Assembly (NCBI RefSeq): GCF_900230285.1
Contig: NZ_OCNK01000002.1
Span: 868,001 to 932,000, forward strand
Reading direction: 5' to 3'
From: Blastococcus haudaquaticus
Lineage (GTDB): Bacteria > Actinomycetota > Actinomycetes > Mycobacteriales > Geodermatophilaceae
Length of the DNA stretch: 64,000 bases
The notes below the pieces were generated by a model. That model had not been told where the DNA came from and ran no database searches. It saw only the letters and a program-made list of their open reading frames with translations. Every line of letters begins with the position of its first letter. The stretch's first letter is position 1. The translations under genes were made by a program, and so were the position numbers. This document shows, in pieces, positions 1 to 8,372 of the stretch.

Positions 1-489
1 GTAGGCGATGCGCTCGTAGCCCTGACCCAGCAGCCAGGCGATGGCGATGGCGGCGTCGTTGAAGACGCAGAACCCCGCGGCGGAGTCGCGCATGGCGTGG
101 TGCAGGCCGCCGGAGATGTTGACCGCGTGCTGGGCGTGCCCCTCGTGGACCCGCTGGGCGGCCAGCACGCTGCCGCCGGTGATCAGCGCGGCCGCGTCGT
201 ACATGCCCTCGAAGATCGGGTTGTCCGCGGTGCCCAGGCCGTGGCCGATGCCCGGTTCCGTGGGCGCCCGCCGGACGGCGTCGAGGTAGGCCGGGTCGTG
301 GACGAGGGTGAGCAGCTCCGGGCCGGCCGGCGCCGGCTTCAGCACCTCGAGCCGGTCGGTCGCCAGGACGCCGAGCCCGTCGGCGAGCCGCATGGTCAGG
401 TCCAGACGCACCGGGTGGAGCGGGTGGTCGCCGCCCATCGTGTAGCCGAGCAGTGCGTCGTCCCAGACCACGGTGATCGAGTCGCTCAC
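1..489 (-). CDS. acuC: Acetoin utilisation protein AcuC / class I histone-deacetylase-fold deacylase (3' end cut by window)
   Basis: Only the first 163 codons are in the window; the rest lies beyond base 1. The visible part has the arginase/deacetylase fold hallmarks: NISGGLHHA with the His130-His131 dyad, followed by GFCVFNDAAIAIAWLL, the strand and helix leading to the zinc site. AcuC-type enzymes remove acyl groups from proteins such as acetyl-CoA synthetase; the zinc-binding Asp/His residues would be further downstream and are not visible. The start is a GTG at 489-487, after a gaggagg-like ribosome site. It is divergent from ideR, with about 160 bp between the starts. Family assignment is firm; AcuC rather than another HDAC-fold enzyme is likely from the N-terminal wording. 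Confidence 0.85.
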   Translation of the reverse strand, partial: MSDSITVVWDDALLGYTMGGDHPLHPVRLDLTMRLADGLGVLATDRLEVLKPAPAGPELLTLVHDPAYLDAVRRAPTEPGIGHGLGTADNPIFEGMYDAAALITGGSVLAAQRVHEGHAQHAVNISGGLHHAMRDSAAGFCVFNDAAIAIAWLLGQGYERIAY

Positions 490-648
490 GGCCCCTCCTC
501 AGCACTTGCGCCGGACGTGAGCCCACACCCACCCAGATCCGGACGCTACCGGGTGCCCCGTGGGCGGGCCGGTTCCCCGGCCACCCGTCCGGCTGACCGG
601 CGCGGACGCTCCGGCCCCGTAGACTTGCCGCGACCCGGAGGAGTACCT

Positions 649-1374
649 GTGAACGACCTCATCGACACCACCGAGATGTACCTCCGCACGATCTTCGAGC
701 TGGAGGAGGAGGGGATCACCCCCCTCCGCGCACGGATCGCCGAACGGCTGCACCAGAGCGGCCCCACGGTCAGCCAGACGGTCGCGCGGATGGAGCGGGA
801 CGGGCTGCTGACGGTCGAGGGCGACCGGCACCTGCAGCTGTCCGACGAGGGCCGCCAGCTGGCTACGGCCGTCATGCGCAAGCACCGGCTGGCCGAGTGC
901 CTGCTCGTCGACGTCATCGGCCTGGACTACGCCGACGTCCACGAGGAGGCCTGCCGCTGGGAGCACGTGATGAGCGAGGCCGTCGAGCGCAAGCTCCTCA
1001 CGCTTCTCGGCAACCCGTCGGTGTCCCCGTTCGGCAACCCGATCCCCGGCCTCGAGGCGCTGCGCGGGGAGGAGTCGCTGGGCGGGGAGACGTCGCCGGT
1101 CCTGGACGCGCTCACCCTGCTCAGCACGACGGCCACGGTGGAGGGCCGCCCGGTGGTGATCCGCCGGATCAGCGAGCAGCTGCAGGAGAACACCGACCTG
1201 CTCCGCGTGCTGGCGGACCTGGGCGTCCGTCCGGGCGCCACCATGACCGCGCGCGTCGTCGAGGGCACGGTCAGCCTGGACGGGCAGGCCCTGCCCGTGG
1301 GGGTCGCACACCACCTCTTCGTCAGCGCCGTCGACGAGGAGCTGACGCCGCTCGAAGCGGCGCCGATGCTCTGA
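649..1374 (+). CDS. ideR: IdeR-type iron-dependent transcriptional repressor (DtxR family)
   Basis: A 241-residue DtxR-family repressor that binds DNA when loaded with Fe2+ and shuts off iron uptake genes. It has a winged helix at about residues 22-60 (LRARIAERLHQSGPTVSQTV), a metal-binding dimerisation domain, and a C-terminal SH3-like domain at about 165-230. Ligands typical of IdeR are visible: Met in TTEMYLR near residue 10 and the C-x2-E-H cluster in ACRWEHVMS. The start is GTG at 649, placed by the GGAGGAG ribosome site at 636-642; it gives the expected IdeR length and N-terminus. The small gene at 1388 follows 13 bp downstream and may be co-transcribed. IdeR over MntR is chosen from the overall resemblance to mycobacterial IdeR. 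Confidence 0.92.
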   Translation: MNDLIDTTEMYLRTIFELEEEGITPLRARIAERLHQSGPTVSQTVARMERDGLLTVEGDRHLQLSDEGRQLATAVMRKHRLAECLLVDVIGLDYADVHEEACRWEHVMSEAVERKLLTLLGNPSVSPFGNPIPGLEALRGEESLGGETSPVLDALTLLSTTATVEGRPVVIRRISEQLQENTDLLRVLADLGVRPGATMTARVVEGTVSLDGQALPVGVAHHLFVSAVDEELTPLEAAPML

Positions 1375-1387
1375 GCGGCACCGACCG

Positions 1388-1726
1388 ATGGACCGAACGC
1401 CGCCGGACGACCGCGCGGGGGGCGACCCCCGTGCGGCGGACGTCTTCCTCGCCGACCTCCGGCCCCGACCCGGTGGACGGCTGCTGCAGGGTGCGCGGCT
1501 CGCGGGTGCCGCGGTCTCCGAGCTGTTCCTGCAGCTGATCCCCTCGCCGTCCGTGCACGACGTCGTGGTCACCCGCCGGTCGGACGGCTCCGAGGTCCTG
1601 CGGGTGCCGGCGGGCGAGCCCCTGCTGGCCGGAGATCTGCTGGGCCGCATCCGGGACGAGCTCGAGCGGGTCGACCCCGCCACCTTCCTCGCCGCATGGT
1701 CGGAGCCGCTCCCGCCGACGCCCTGA
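1388..1726 (+). CDS. Conserved hypothetical protein, 112 aa
   Basis: I do not recognise this family. The ATG at 1388 lies 13 bp after ideR, so co-transcription is likely. The product has no signal peptide or membrane segment. It starts with an acidic, disordered stretch (DDRAGGDPRAADVF) and continues with an amphipathic helix-rich part (GARLAGAAVSELFLQLIPSPSVHDVVV) and a C-terminal IRDELERVDPATFLAAW segment. Coding is supported by strong third-position GC and by position between two same-strand genes. A link to iron control is only suggested by adjacency. Confidence 0.6.
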   Translation: MDRTPPDDRAGGDPRAADVFLADLRPRPGGRLLQGARLAGAAVSELFLQLIPSPSVHDVVVTRRSDGSEVLRVPAGEPLLAGDLLGRIRDELERVDPATFLAAWSEPLPPTP

Positions 1727-1817
1727 TCGGCCGCGATCCGCCCGCGGCCGGCCGCCCGTGCCGACGCGGGCCCGCCGCCGCGCGCCGCACTCTCCCCTCC
1801 CCGTGGAAGTAGGCCCC

Positions 1818-3887
1818 GTGAGCACGTCCGCTCCCCGCCCCGGAGACCCCGTCGACGAGGGTTCCCACCCGTTCGCCGACCTGGCGCAGTTCGTGGCCCT
1901 CCCCCGCATCGGCGGGCTGGCCCTCTCGGTGGACGGCTCCCGACTCGCGGTCTCGGTGCAGACGCTGGACGCCCAGCGGAAGAAGTGGCAGTCCGCGCTC
2001 TGGGAGGTCGACCCGGCCGGCGTCCGTCCGGCGCGGCGGCTCACCCGCAGCGCCCCCGGCGAGTCCTCGCCCACGTGGGCCCCGGACGGCTCGCTGCTGT
2101 TCACCTCCGCCCGTCCCGACCCGGAGGCGACCGGGGACGGCGAGCCCACGCCGGCCCTGTGGAGCCTGCCCGCCGACGGTGGGGAGGCGCGCCTGGTGCT
2201 GACGCGGCCCGGCGGGATCTCCGGGGTGGCGGTCGCGTCCGGGAGCGGCGACGTGGTGGTCGCGGCCGCGACGCTGCCGGGCGGCTCGGCCGCCGACGCC
2301 GACGAGGAACGGCGGAAGAAGCGCAGCGAGGCCGGGGTGTCCGCCGTCCTGCACGAGGCCTATCCGGTGCGCTACTGGGACCACGACCTCGGCCCCGCCT
2401 CGGCGCACCTGTTCTGGGCCGGCAGGCTGCCCGCCGACGAGCCGGGCGCCGACCCCGTCGAGCTCCGGGACCTCACTCCGGACGCCGTGCCGCCGAGCGG
2501 CGCCGGGGACGAGTTCACCCTGTCCCCCGACGGCCGGCTGCTGGCGCGCACGGAGGACGTCCCGGACGGACCGGCCGGTCGCCGCAGCCGGATCGTGCTC
2601 ACCGACACGGTGGACGACCGGACCCGGCCTCTGGTCGACGACCCGCTGGCCGACGTCCACTCCATCCGCTTCTCCCCCGACGGCCGCGCCCTGGTGTGCG
2701 TCCGCGAGCGACTGTCCACCTATGCCGAGCCGCCGGACTACACCCTGCTGCTGGTCGACGTCGCCGACGGGACGATCCGCGAGCTCACCGAGGGCTTCGA
2801 CCGCTGGCCCAGCGCCCCGCGGTTCAGCGCGGACGGCTCGGCGGTGTACTTCCTCGCCGACGACGACGGACGGCACGCCGTCTTCCGCGTCCCCACCGAC
2901 GGCGGGACGCCGGTGCGGCTCACCGCGGACGGCGCCTACAGCGACCTGCAGGTGGCCCCGGACGGCAGCGCGCTCTACGCCCTGCGCTCGGCGTACGACT
3001 CCCCCGCGGTGCCCGTCCGGCTCGACCCCGAGGCACCGCTGCAGGACCCGCCGGTGCTGCCCAACCCGGGCACGCCGGCCGGGCTGCCCGGCACCCTGAC
3101 CGAGGTGCGGGCGACCGCGGCCGACGGCAGCCGGGTGCAGTCCTGGCTGGTCCTCCCCGAGAGTGCCTCGGCGGAGAACCCGGCACCCCTGGTCCTCTGG
3201 ATCCACGGCGGCCCGCTGATGAGCTGGAACTCCTGGTCGTGGCGCTGGTGCCCGTGGGTGCTCGCGGCCCGCGGCTACGCCGTCCTGCTGCCGAACCCGG
3301 CGCTGTCGCAGGGCTTCGGGCAGGAGTTCGTCCGGCGGGGGTGGGGCCAGTGGGGCGGCGCCCCGTACACCGACCTGATGGCCGCGGTGGACGCGGCCGA
3401 GGAGCGCCCGGACATCGACGAGTCCCGCACGGCGGCCATGGGCGGATCGTTCGGCGGCTACATGGCCAACTGGATCGCGACTCAGACCGACCGGTTCCGG
3501 GCGGTCGTCACCCACGCCAGCCTCTGGGATCTCGACTCGTTCACGGGGACGACCGACGCGGCGTACTTCTGGGAGAAGGAGTGGGGCGACCCGCTGCGCC
3601 GGCCGGAGCGCTACGAGCAGCACTCCCCGCACCGCTTCGCCGACGGCATCCGCACGCCGATGCTGGTCATCCACGGCGACAAGGACTACCGCGTGCCGAT
3701 CGGCGAGGCCCTGCGCCTCTGGTACGACCTGCAGAAGCGCGGCGTCCCGTCGAAGTTCCTGTACTTCCCCGACGAGAACCACTGGGTGCTGACCCCGGGC
3801 AACAGCCAGGTCTGGTACTCGACCGTGCTGGCGTTCCTCGACCAGCACGTCCTCGGTGCGGAGTGGCGGCGGCCCGAGCTGCTCTGA
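1818..3887 (+). CDS. S9-family serine peptidase (prolyl oligopeptidase / acylaminoacyl peptidase type)
   Basis: About 689 residues in two domains. The N-terminal part is a beta-propeller with repeated F(S/T)PDG-type blades (FTLSPDGRLLA, IRFSPDGRALV, PRFSADGSAVYF). The C-terminal part is an alpha/beta-hydrolase. The catalytic triad is visible: Ser544 in GGSFGGYMAN, Asp623 in HGDKDYRVP and His655 in ENHWV. The enzyme should cleave short peptides, with the propeller limiting access to the active site. No signal peptide, so it is probably cytoplasmic. GTG at 1818 is chosen because GGAAG at 1805-1809 is well spaced; an ATG at 1758 would add a basic tail without a good ribosome site. Confidence 0.9.
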   Translation: MSTSAPRPGDPVDEGSHPFADLAQFVALPRIGGLALSVDGSRLAVSVQTLDAQRKKWQSALWEVDPAGVRPARRLTRSAPGESSPTWAPDGSLLFTSARPDPEATGDGEPTPALWSLPADGGEARLVLTRPGGISGVAVASGSGDVVVAAATLPGGSAADADEERRKKRSEAGVSAVLHEAYPVRYWDHDLGPASAHLFWAGRLPADEPGADPVELRDLTPDAVPPSGAGDEFTLSPDGRLLARTEDVPDGPAGRRSRIVLTDTVDDRTRPLVDDPLADVHSIRFSPDGRALVCVRERLSTYAEPPDYTLLLVDVADGTIRELTEGFDRWPSAPRFSADGSAVYFLADDDGRHAVFRVPTDGGTPVRLTADGAYSDLQVAPDGSALYALRSAYDSPAVPVRLDPEAPLQDPPVLPNPGTPAGLPGTLTEVRATAADGSRVQSWLVLPESASAENPAPLVLWIHGGPLMSWNSWSWRWCPWVLAARGYAVLLPNPALSQGFGQEFVRRGWGQWGGAPYTDLMAAVDAAEERPDIDESRTAAMGGSFGGYMANWIATQTDRFRAVVTHASLWDLDSFTGTTDAAYFWEKEWGDPLRRPERYEQHSPHRFADGIRTPMLVIHGDKDYRVPIGEALRLWYDLQKRGVPSKFLYFPDENHWVLTPGNSQVWYSTVLAFLDQHVLGAEWRRPELL

Positions 3888-3892
3888 GGCCA

Positions 3893-4975
3893 TCACCGCC
3901 CGGCCGCGGCCGCCGAGCGGATGAGCCGGCGCAGCTCGTCCGGCGACAGGCACGCGTCCAGCGCCTCGGACAGCAGCCGGGCCAGCGCGTAGCCGGGCTC
4001 CCCGGCCAGGGCGCGGTCGAGCGCGATGCCGGCCGTCGCCCCGTCGCCGCGCACCCACGCGCTGACCGCCAGCAAGGTCGCCGCCGCGGCGTCGAGCGGA
4101 ACCGGCGCCCGCCGCGTGCACTCGGTCCACAGCTGCTCCGCGGCGGGGGCGTCCTCCCCCAGCGCGAGCTGCAGCGCAAGGTCGCGGACGCTGCGGTCGC
4201 GCAGCCCCCACACGACACGGGCGACCTCGCGATCGGTCAGCCGCACCACCGCACCGGGACGGCAACGGGCCAGAGCCTCCAGGACCGCCGCCCACGACTC
4301 CCCGGTCACCGTGTCCCAGCCCCCGTCGAGGATGCGCTCGGCGCACTCGAGGGCGACCTGCGCGCACACCGCGGCCATCGCCGACCGGTCGAGCCCCTCC
4401 GGCGGCGCGACGCGCGCGGCGAGCGTCGCGCGGTCCGGCTCCACCACCACCCCGGCCGCCACGGCCGCCACCTCCAGCTCCGTCACGCCGTCCGGGAGGG
4501 CCGTCCCGACGCCGGGAGCGCAGCACCGTTCCGGGCAGTCGTAGGACCACCACCGCCCACCGCGGACGAGCAGGACGTCGCGGACCGGCACCGCGTGCTC
4601 GGCCAGCGCGGCGCACAGGTGCCCCATCAAGCCCCGGTGCGGCAGTCCCTGCTCGGCGTCTCCGTCCTCGGCGTCTCCGACCTCGGCGTCTCCGGCCTCC
4701 GAGACCACGACGGCCACCACGCCGGCCGGGCGGCCGGTGACCACCTTGGCGGCCAGCAGCCGGGCCATCGCCCGTCCGGCCTCGACGGGCGGGATGTCGG
4801 CCCGCGCGGTCATCCCGAGCCGGCGCGCGCCCGGGCCGACGAGGCCGACCAGCACGACCGACTCGGCCGGCCGGAAGCCCAGCAGGTGCGGGAGGGCCGC
4901 CGCCAGCTCCCCGAGATCGGACAGCCGGACGGCGATGCGTCCGGGCGGAGCAGGGGGGCCGGTGCGTGCGTCCAT
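3893..4975 (-). CDS. DUF4192 domain protein
   Basis: A 360-residue actinobacterial protein of the DUF4192 family, recognised by its opening (RLSDLGELAAALPHLLGFRPAESVVLVGL) and the C-terminal arrangement (ALDRALAGEPGYALARLLSEALDACLSPDELRRL). No enzymatic motif is evident and the role is unknown. The C-terminal half looks like helical TPR-type repeats. Start ATG at 4975. The gene converges with the S9 peptidase, with only 5 bp between stop codons. An in-frame 15-bp triplication encodes a small GDAE repeat near residue 105. Confidence 0.85.
   Translation of the reverse strand: MDARTGPPAPPGRIAVRLSDLGELAAALPHLLGFRPAESVVLVGLVGPGARRLGMTARADIPPVEAGRAMARLLAAKVVTGRPAGVVAVVVSEAGDAEVGDAEDGDAEQGLPHRGLMGHLCAALAEHAVPVRDVLLVRGGRWWSYDCPERCCAPGVGTALPDGVTELEVAAVAAGVVVEPDRATLAARVAPPEGLDRSAMAAVCAQVALECAERILDGGWDTVTGESWAAVLEALARCRPGAVVRLTDREVARVVWGLRDRSVRDLALQLALGEDAPAAEQLWTECTRRAPVPLDAAAATLLAVSAWVRGDGATAGIALDRALAGEPGYALARLLSEALDACLSPDELRRLIRSAAAAGR
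4652..4696 (-). repeat. Three tandem copies of a 15-bp unit inside the DUF4192 gene
   Basis: Three back-to-back copies (4652-4666, 4667-4681, 4682-4696) differ only at the last two or three bases. They encode a run of GDAE-containing pentapeptides. Being 15 bp, copy-number change would keep the frame. It probably arose by slippage in a surface loop. Confidence 0.85.
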
Positions 4976-5064
4976 GCCGGGACCCTCGGCCCGCGGAGGC
5001 GCTGGCAGGTGGCGTCCCGGCGATCTGTGGACGCGCTCCCCGGTTGTGGACGGCCCGCGCGGGG

Positions 5065-5823
5065 TCAGTCGAGCGCTTCGGCCTGGGCCTCGTAGGCCTG
5101 CGCGAGCAGGTCGGCGAAAGCTGCCGGGTCGGCCGGCGCCGCGGCCGCTCCGCCGCTGAGTGCGGAGGTCTCCAGGCTCATCATGAGGAGCAGCCGGTCG
5201 CCGTCCTCGACGGCGCCGATGAGCGCCGGGACGGTCACCGAGCTGCCGTCGGGGGCGCTCACCGCCGTCGTGTAGCGCAACAGCGCCGCCCCGTCCCCGA
5301 GATCGTCGACCGGGAGCTGCTCGAAGGTGATGATTGCCTGCCCGAACGACGGGGAGGTGACCTGTGCCTGCGGGCAGCGTTCGCCGGCCGTGGCCAGCTG
5401 GGCGACGGCGTCCTTGGTGGGCCCGCCGCGCACCAGCATCTCGACGGTGGTGGCGGACGCTCCGGTGGCGCTCTGTGCCGCCACGTCGTCGAAGTCCTCG
5501 AACTTCGGCTGGGTGCCCTCCACGGCGACGGCGCACTCCTCGGGAGTGACCTGCAGGCCCTCCGCGCCGGACGCAGCCAGCCCCGCTCCCTGGGCCAGCT
5601 GCTCGGGCGAGATCGCCACGACCGTGGCGTCGGCGCCGAACGCCTCGGCGGGCAGGAGGCCGGAGGCGAGGTCGGGCGCGGGCGTCTCCTCGGCGCTGGA
5701 CGAGCTCGCCGTGGTCGCGGCCGCCTCCTCCCCCTGCTCGTCGCCTCCGCCGCAGGCGGTACCGAGGGCGAGGACGGCGGTGAGCGCGAGGGCGCTGCGG
5801 ACGGTGCGGGAGTTCAGGCGCAT
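5065..5823 (-). CDS. Putative lipoprotein of unknown function
   Basis: 252 residues with a basic start, a hydrophobic segment (ALALTAVLALGTA) and Cys24 followed by a Gly-rich and then Ser/Ala/Thr/Glu-rich linker: a lipoprotein signal, though the -3 to -1 residues (GTA) are not the strict consensus. The mature domain (about 55-252) is mixed alpha/beta with two Cys (CAVAVEG and ERCPQAQ) that may form a disulfide. It resembles the soluble sensor-type domains of mycobacterial lipoproteins (PknH/LpqN-like) in general pattern only. It would be anchored outside the membrane. No operon partner: the neighbours on both sides are spaced by about 90-100 bp. Confidence 0.7.
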   Translation of the reverse strand: MRLNSRTVRSALALTAVLALGTACGGGDEQGEEAAATTASSSSAEETPAPDLASGLLPAEAFGADATVVAISPEQLAQGAGLAASGAEGLQVTPEECAVAVEGTQPKFEDFDDVAAQSATGASATTVEMLVRGGPTKDAVAQLATAGERCPQAQVTSPSFGQAIITFEQLPVDDLGDGAALLRYTTAVSAPDGSSVTVPALIGAVEDGDRLLLMMSLETSALSGGAAAAPADPAAFADLLAQAYEAQAEALD

Positions 5824-5921
5824 GCCCCGAACGTAGCTCCGCCAGGAGCGACGTGCGGCCACGCCGCGATCCCCGGGCCGACCACGCCCCGGGCAGCCGT
5901 CACCAGGAGCCCGACCGATGC

Positions 5922-6215
5922 TCAGAAGCGGTACTGCACCGCGCTGCGTGCGGCCAGCCACGGCCGCACGTGCTCGGCGATCACCGCGAGGTGCACCGGG
6001 TCCTGGGCGTAGCGGTAGTACGCCTCCACGTCCGGGAAGTCGGCGATGAGGACAGTGTCCGAGTTCCCGTCGGACAGCCCGGCGTCGTCCGCGACGACGA
6101 GGGAGGTCATCCCGCCGACGTCCTGACGCAGCCGGCGCAACGCCTCGAGGGTGGTCGCCCGGCGCTCCGCGTCGGCCGTCGGGGACCAGGTGAACACCAC
6201 GACGTGTCGGATCAT
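5922..6215 (-). CDS. Dabb-family stress-responsive alpha/beta-barrel protein
   Basis: 97 residues starting MIRHVVVFTW, the signature first strand of the dimeric alpha/beta barrel (Dabb) family, with the central SLVVADDAGLSDGNSDTVLIADF hairpin and a terminal YYRYAQDPVHLAVIAEHVRPWL helix. Dabb proteins form ferredoxin-like dimers; some act as small enzymes or cyclases, many have no known role. Monocistronic on the minus strand, divergent from the glycosyltransferase operon at 6310. Confidence 0.8.
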   Translation of the reverse strand: MIRHVVVFTWSPTADAERRATTLEALRRLRQDVGGMTSLVVADDAGLSDGNSDTVLIADFPDVEAYYRYAQDPVHLAVIAEHVRPWLAARSAVQYRF

Positions 6216-6309
6216 GTCCGCACCATGCCATTCCCCCGCCCGGGTGGCGGGCCGCCCAGGTTACCGGCGGGTACCGGGCCGGTGAGCCGCGCTGGCTAGA
6301 GTCCCGCGC

Positions 6310-7599
6310 ATGGGACGGTCGCTGCGCATCGCACTGCTGTCCTACCGGAGCAAGCCGCACAGCGGCGGCCAGGGCATCTACGTCCGGGCCCTCTCCCGCG
6401 AGCTCACCGAGCTGGGCCACCGGGTCCAGGTCCTGAGCGGACAGCCCTACCCGGAGCTGGACGACGGGGTGCCCCTGACCCCGCTGCCCAGCCTGGACCT
6501 CTACCGGGAGCCCGACCCGTTCCGCACGCCCCGGCCCTCGGAGTTCCGGGACTGGATCGACGTCGCCGAGTGGGCGACCATGTGCACCGCCGGCTTCCCC
6601 GAGCCGATGACCTTCAGCCTGCGGGCGGCCCGCCACCTGCTTACCCGGGCCGACGAGTCCGGTCGGCGCGAGTTCGACATCGTCCACGACAACCAGTCGC
6701 TCGGCTGGGGACTGCTGCGGCTCACCGGCGCCGGCATCCCGACCGTCGCGACCATCCACCACCCGATCGCCATCGACCGCGAGCTGGAGCTGGCAGCCAC
6801 CCGCTCGCTGCGCCGCCGGCTGACGCTGCGCCGGTGGTACGGGTTCACCGGAATGCAGGCCCGGGTGGCCCGGCGGCTGGACGCCGTCACCACCGTCTCG
6901 GAGAACTCGCGTCGCGACATCGCCACCCACATGGGGCTGCCGGCCGACGGCATCGACGTCATCCCGGTGGGGATCGACCCCGACGAGTTCCGGCCGCCGC
7001 CGCCCGGGCAGCCCCGGGACGCCGACTCGATCCTGGTGATCACCAGCGCCGACGTGGCGCTGAAGGGCCTCGTGCACCTGCTGGAGGCGCTGGCCAAGCT
7101 GCGCACGGAGCGCCCGGTGCGGCTCACCGTGGTCGGGTCGGCGCGCCCCGGCGGGCCGGCCGAGGCGGCGCTGGACCGGCTGGGCCTGCGCGACGCCGTC
7201 CGCTTCACCGGCTCCGTGCCGGAGGCCGAGCTGGTCGACCTGCTCCAGCGGGCGACCGTGGTCGCCATCCCGTCGCTGTACGAGGGCTTCTCCCTCCCGG
7301 CGATCGAGGCGATGGCCTGCGCGACGCCGCTGGTCACCACCGACGCCGGCGCACTGCCCGAGGTGGTCGGCACGAAGGCCGGGCTCCGGGTCAGGGCCGG
7401 CGACGTCGGCGAGCTGACCGCCGCCCTCGAGCAGGTGCTCGACTCCCCGTCGCTGGCCGAGCAGCTGGGCCGGGCGGGGCGACGGCGCGTGCTGGACTCC
7501 TTCACCTGGCGGTCGACGGCCCAGCGCACGGCCGACTGGTACCTCGAGACGCTCGACCGCAAGGGGACATCCGACCGCATGGGGACCGCAGAGTGCTGA
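6310..7599 (+). CDS. GT-B glycosyltransferase, family 4 type
   Basis: 429 residues. The N-terminal Rossmann domain begins SLRIALLSYRSKPHSGGQG, where the Gly-rich loop contacts the acceptor. The C-terminal domain has the EX7E donor motif in PSLYEGFSLPAIEAMA plus a DAGALPEVVG loop. Such retaining enzymes transfer a sugar from a nucleotide-sugar to a lipid, glycan or small molecule; the substrate cannot be read. First gene of a five-gene run: its stop overlaps the next start (7593). The whole run is likely one transcript. Confidence 0.88.
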   Translation: MGRSLRIALLSYRSKPHSGGQGIYVRALSRELTELGHRVQVLSGQPYPELDDGVPLTPLPSLDLYREPDPFRTPRPSEFRDWIDVAEWATMCTAGFPEPMTFSLRAARHLLTRADESGRREFDIVHDNQSLGWGLLRLTGAGIPTVATIHHPIAIDRELELAATRSLRRRLTLRRWYGFTGMQARVARRLDAVTTVSENSRRDIATHMGLPADGIDVIPVGIDPDEFRPPPPGQPRDADSILVITSADVALKGLVHLLEALAKLRTERPVRLTVVGSARPGGPAEAALDRLGLRDAVRFTGSVPEAELVDLLQRATVVAIPSLYEGFSLPAIEAMACATPLVTTDAGALPEVVGTKAGLRVRAGDVGELTAALEQVLDSPSLAEQLGRAGRRRVLDSFTWRSTAQRTADWYLETLDRKGTSDRMGTAEC

Positions 7600-8372
7600 C
7601 CGTGGACTACGACCTCCTCGACCTGGGCCCGGGGATGACCGTCCTCGATCTGGGTTGCGGCGAGGGCCGGCACGCCTTCGAGGCCTACCGCCGCGGCGCG
7701 AAGGTCGTGGCCGTGGACTGGGGTGTCCCCGAGGTGGAGACGACCAAGCGCTGGCTGGGTGCGATCGCCGAGGCCGGCGAGGCCCCGGAGGGCGCCGCGT
7801 ACGAGGTCGTCCGCGGGGATCTGCTGCACCTGCCCTTCCCCGACGCCAGCGTCGACCGGGTGATGGCGTCGGAGGTGCTCGAGCACATCCCGGACGACGT
7901 GACGGCGATGGCCGAGATCTTCCGCGTGCTCAAGCCCGGCGGCCGGGCGGTCGTCACGGTGCCGCGGTACGGGCCCGAGCGGATCTGCTGGGCGCTGTCG
8001 GACGAGTACCACGCCAACGAGGGCGGCCACATCCGCATCTACACCGCGCCGGTCGTCCGGACCCGGCTCGCGTCGGTCGGGCTGACCCCCGGCGCGAGCC
8101 ACCACGCCCACGCCCTGCACGCGCCGTTCTGGTGGCTGAAGTGTGCCGTCGGCGTGAACCGCGACTCCGCCCTGGTCCGGGCCTACCACCGGCTGCTCGT
8201 CTGGGACCTCACGAAGCGCCCGTGGCTCACCCGGACGGCCGAGCGGTTCCTCGACCCGCTGATCGGGAAGAGCCTCGTCGTGTACGCCGACAAGCCCGCG
8301 ACGTCGATCGGGCTGAGCGGCGCCGGCGGTGCCGCCTCCGCGGAGCGGGGGGAGACCGCTGCCGCGCGCTGA
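7593..8372 (+). CDS. Class I SAM-dependent methyltransferase
   Basis: 259 residues with a Rossmann methyltransferase core. Motif I is VLDLGCGEGR at about residues 17-26, the acidic residue closing motif II is in VVAVDWG, and DRVMASEVLEHIPDD plus LKPGGRAVVTVPR are the usual motif III/IV regions. Start GTG at 7593 overlaps the GT4 stop by 7 nt, arguing for translational coupling. The C-terminal extension (HAPFWWLKCAVGVNRDSALVRAYHRLLVWDL) is family-specific and hydrophobic, so the acceptor may be lipid-linked. Acceptor unknown. Confidence 0.88.
   Translation: MLTVDYDLLDLGPGMTVLDLGCGEGRHAFEAYRRGAKVVAVDWGVPEVETTKRWLGAIAEAGEAPEGAAYEVVRGDLLHLPFPDASVDRVMASEVLEHIPDDVTAMAEIFRVLKPGGRAVVTVPRYGPERICWALSDEYHANEGGHIRIYTAPVVRTRLASVGLTPGASHHAHALHAPFWWLKCAVGVNRDSALVRAYHRLLVWDLTKRPWLTRTAERFLDPLIGKSLVVYADKPATSIGLSGAGGAASAERGETAAAR

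Noticed and set aside
1569-4616. Very long antisense open frame (about 1000 codons) over the S9 peptidase
   Set aside because: It is a by-product of high third-position GC in the real gene; the translation is Arg/Gly/Val-rich low complexity without any domain.
5026-5051. Two TGTGGAC sequences resembling DnaA boxes in a short intergenic gap
   Set aside because: Only 7 of 9 positions match, there are only two, and no dnaA, dnaN or AT-rich region is near. Not an origin.
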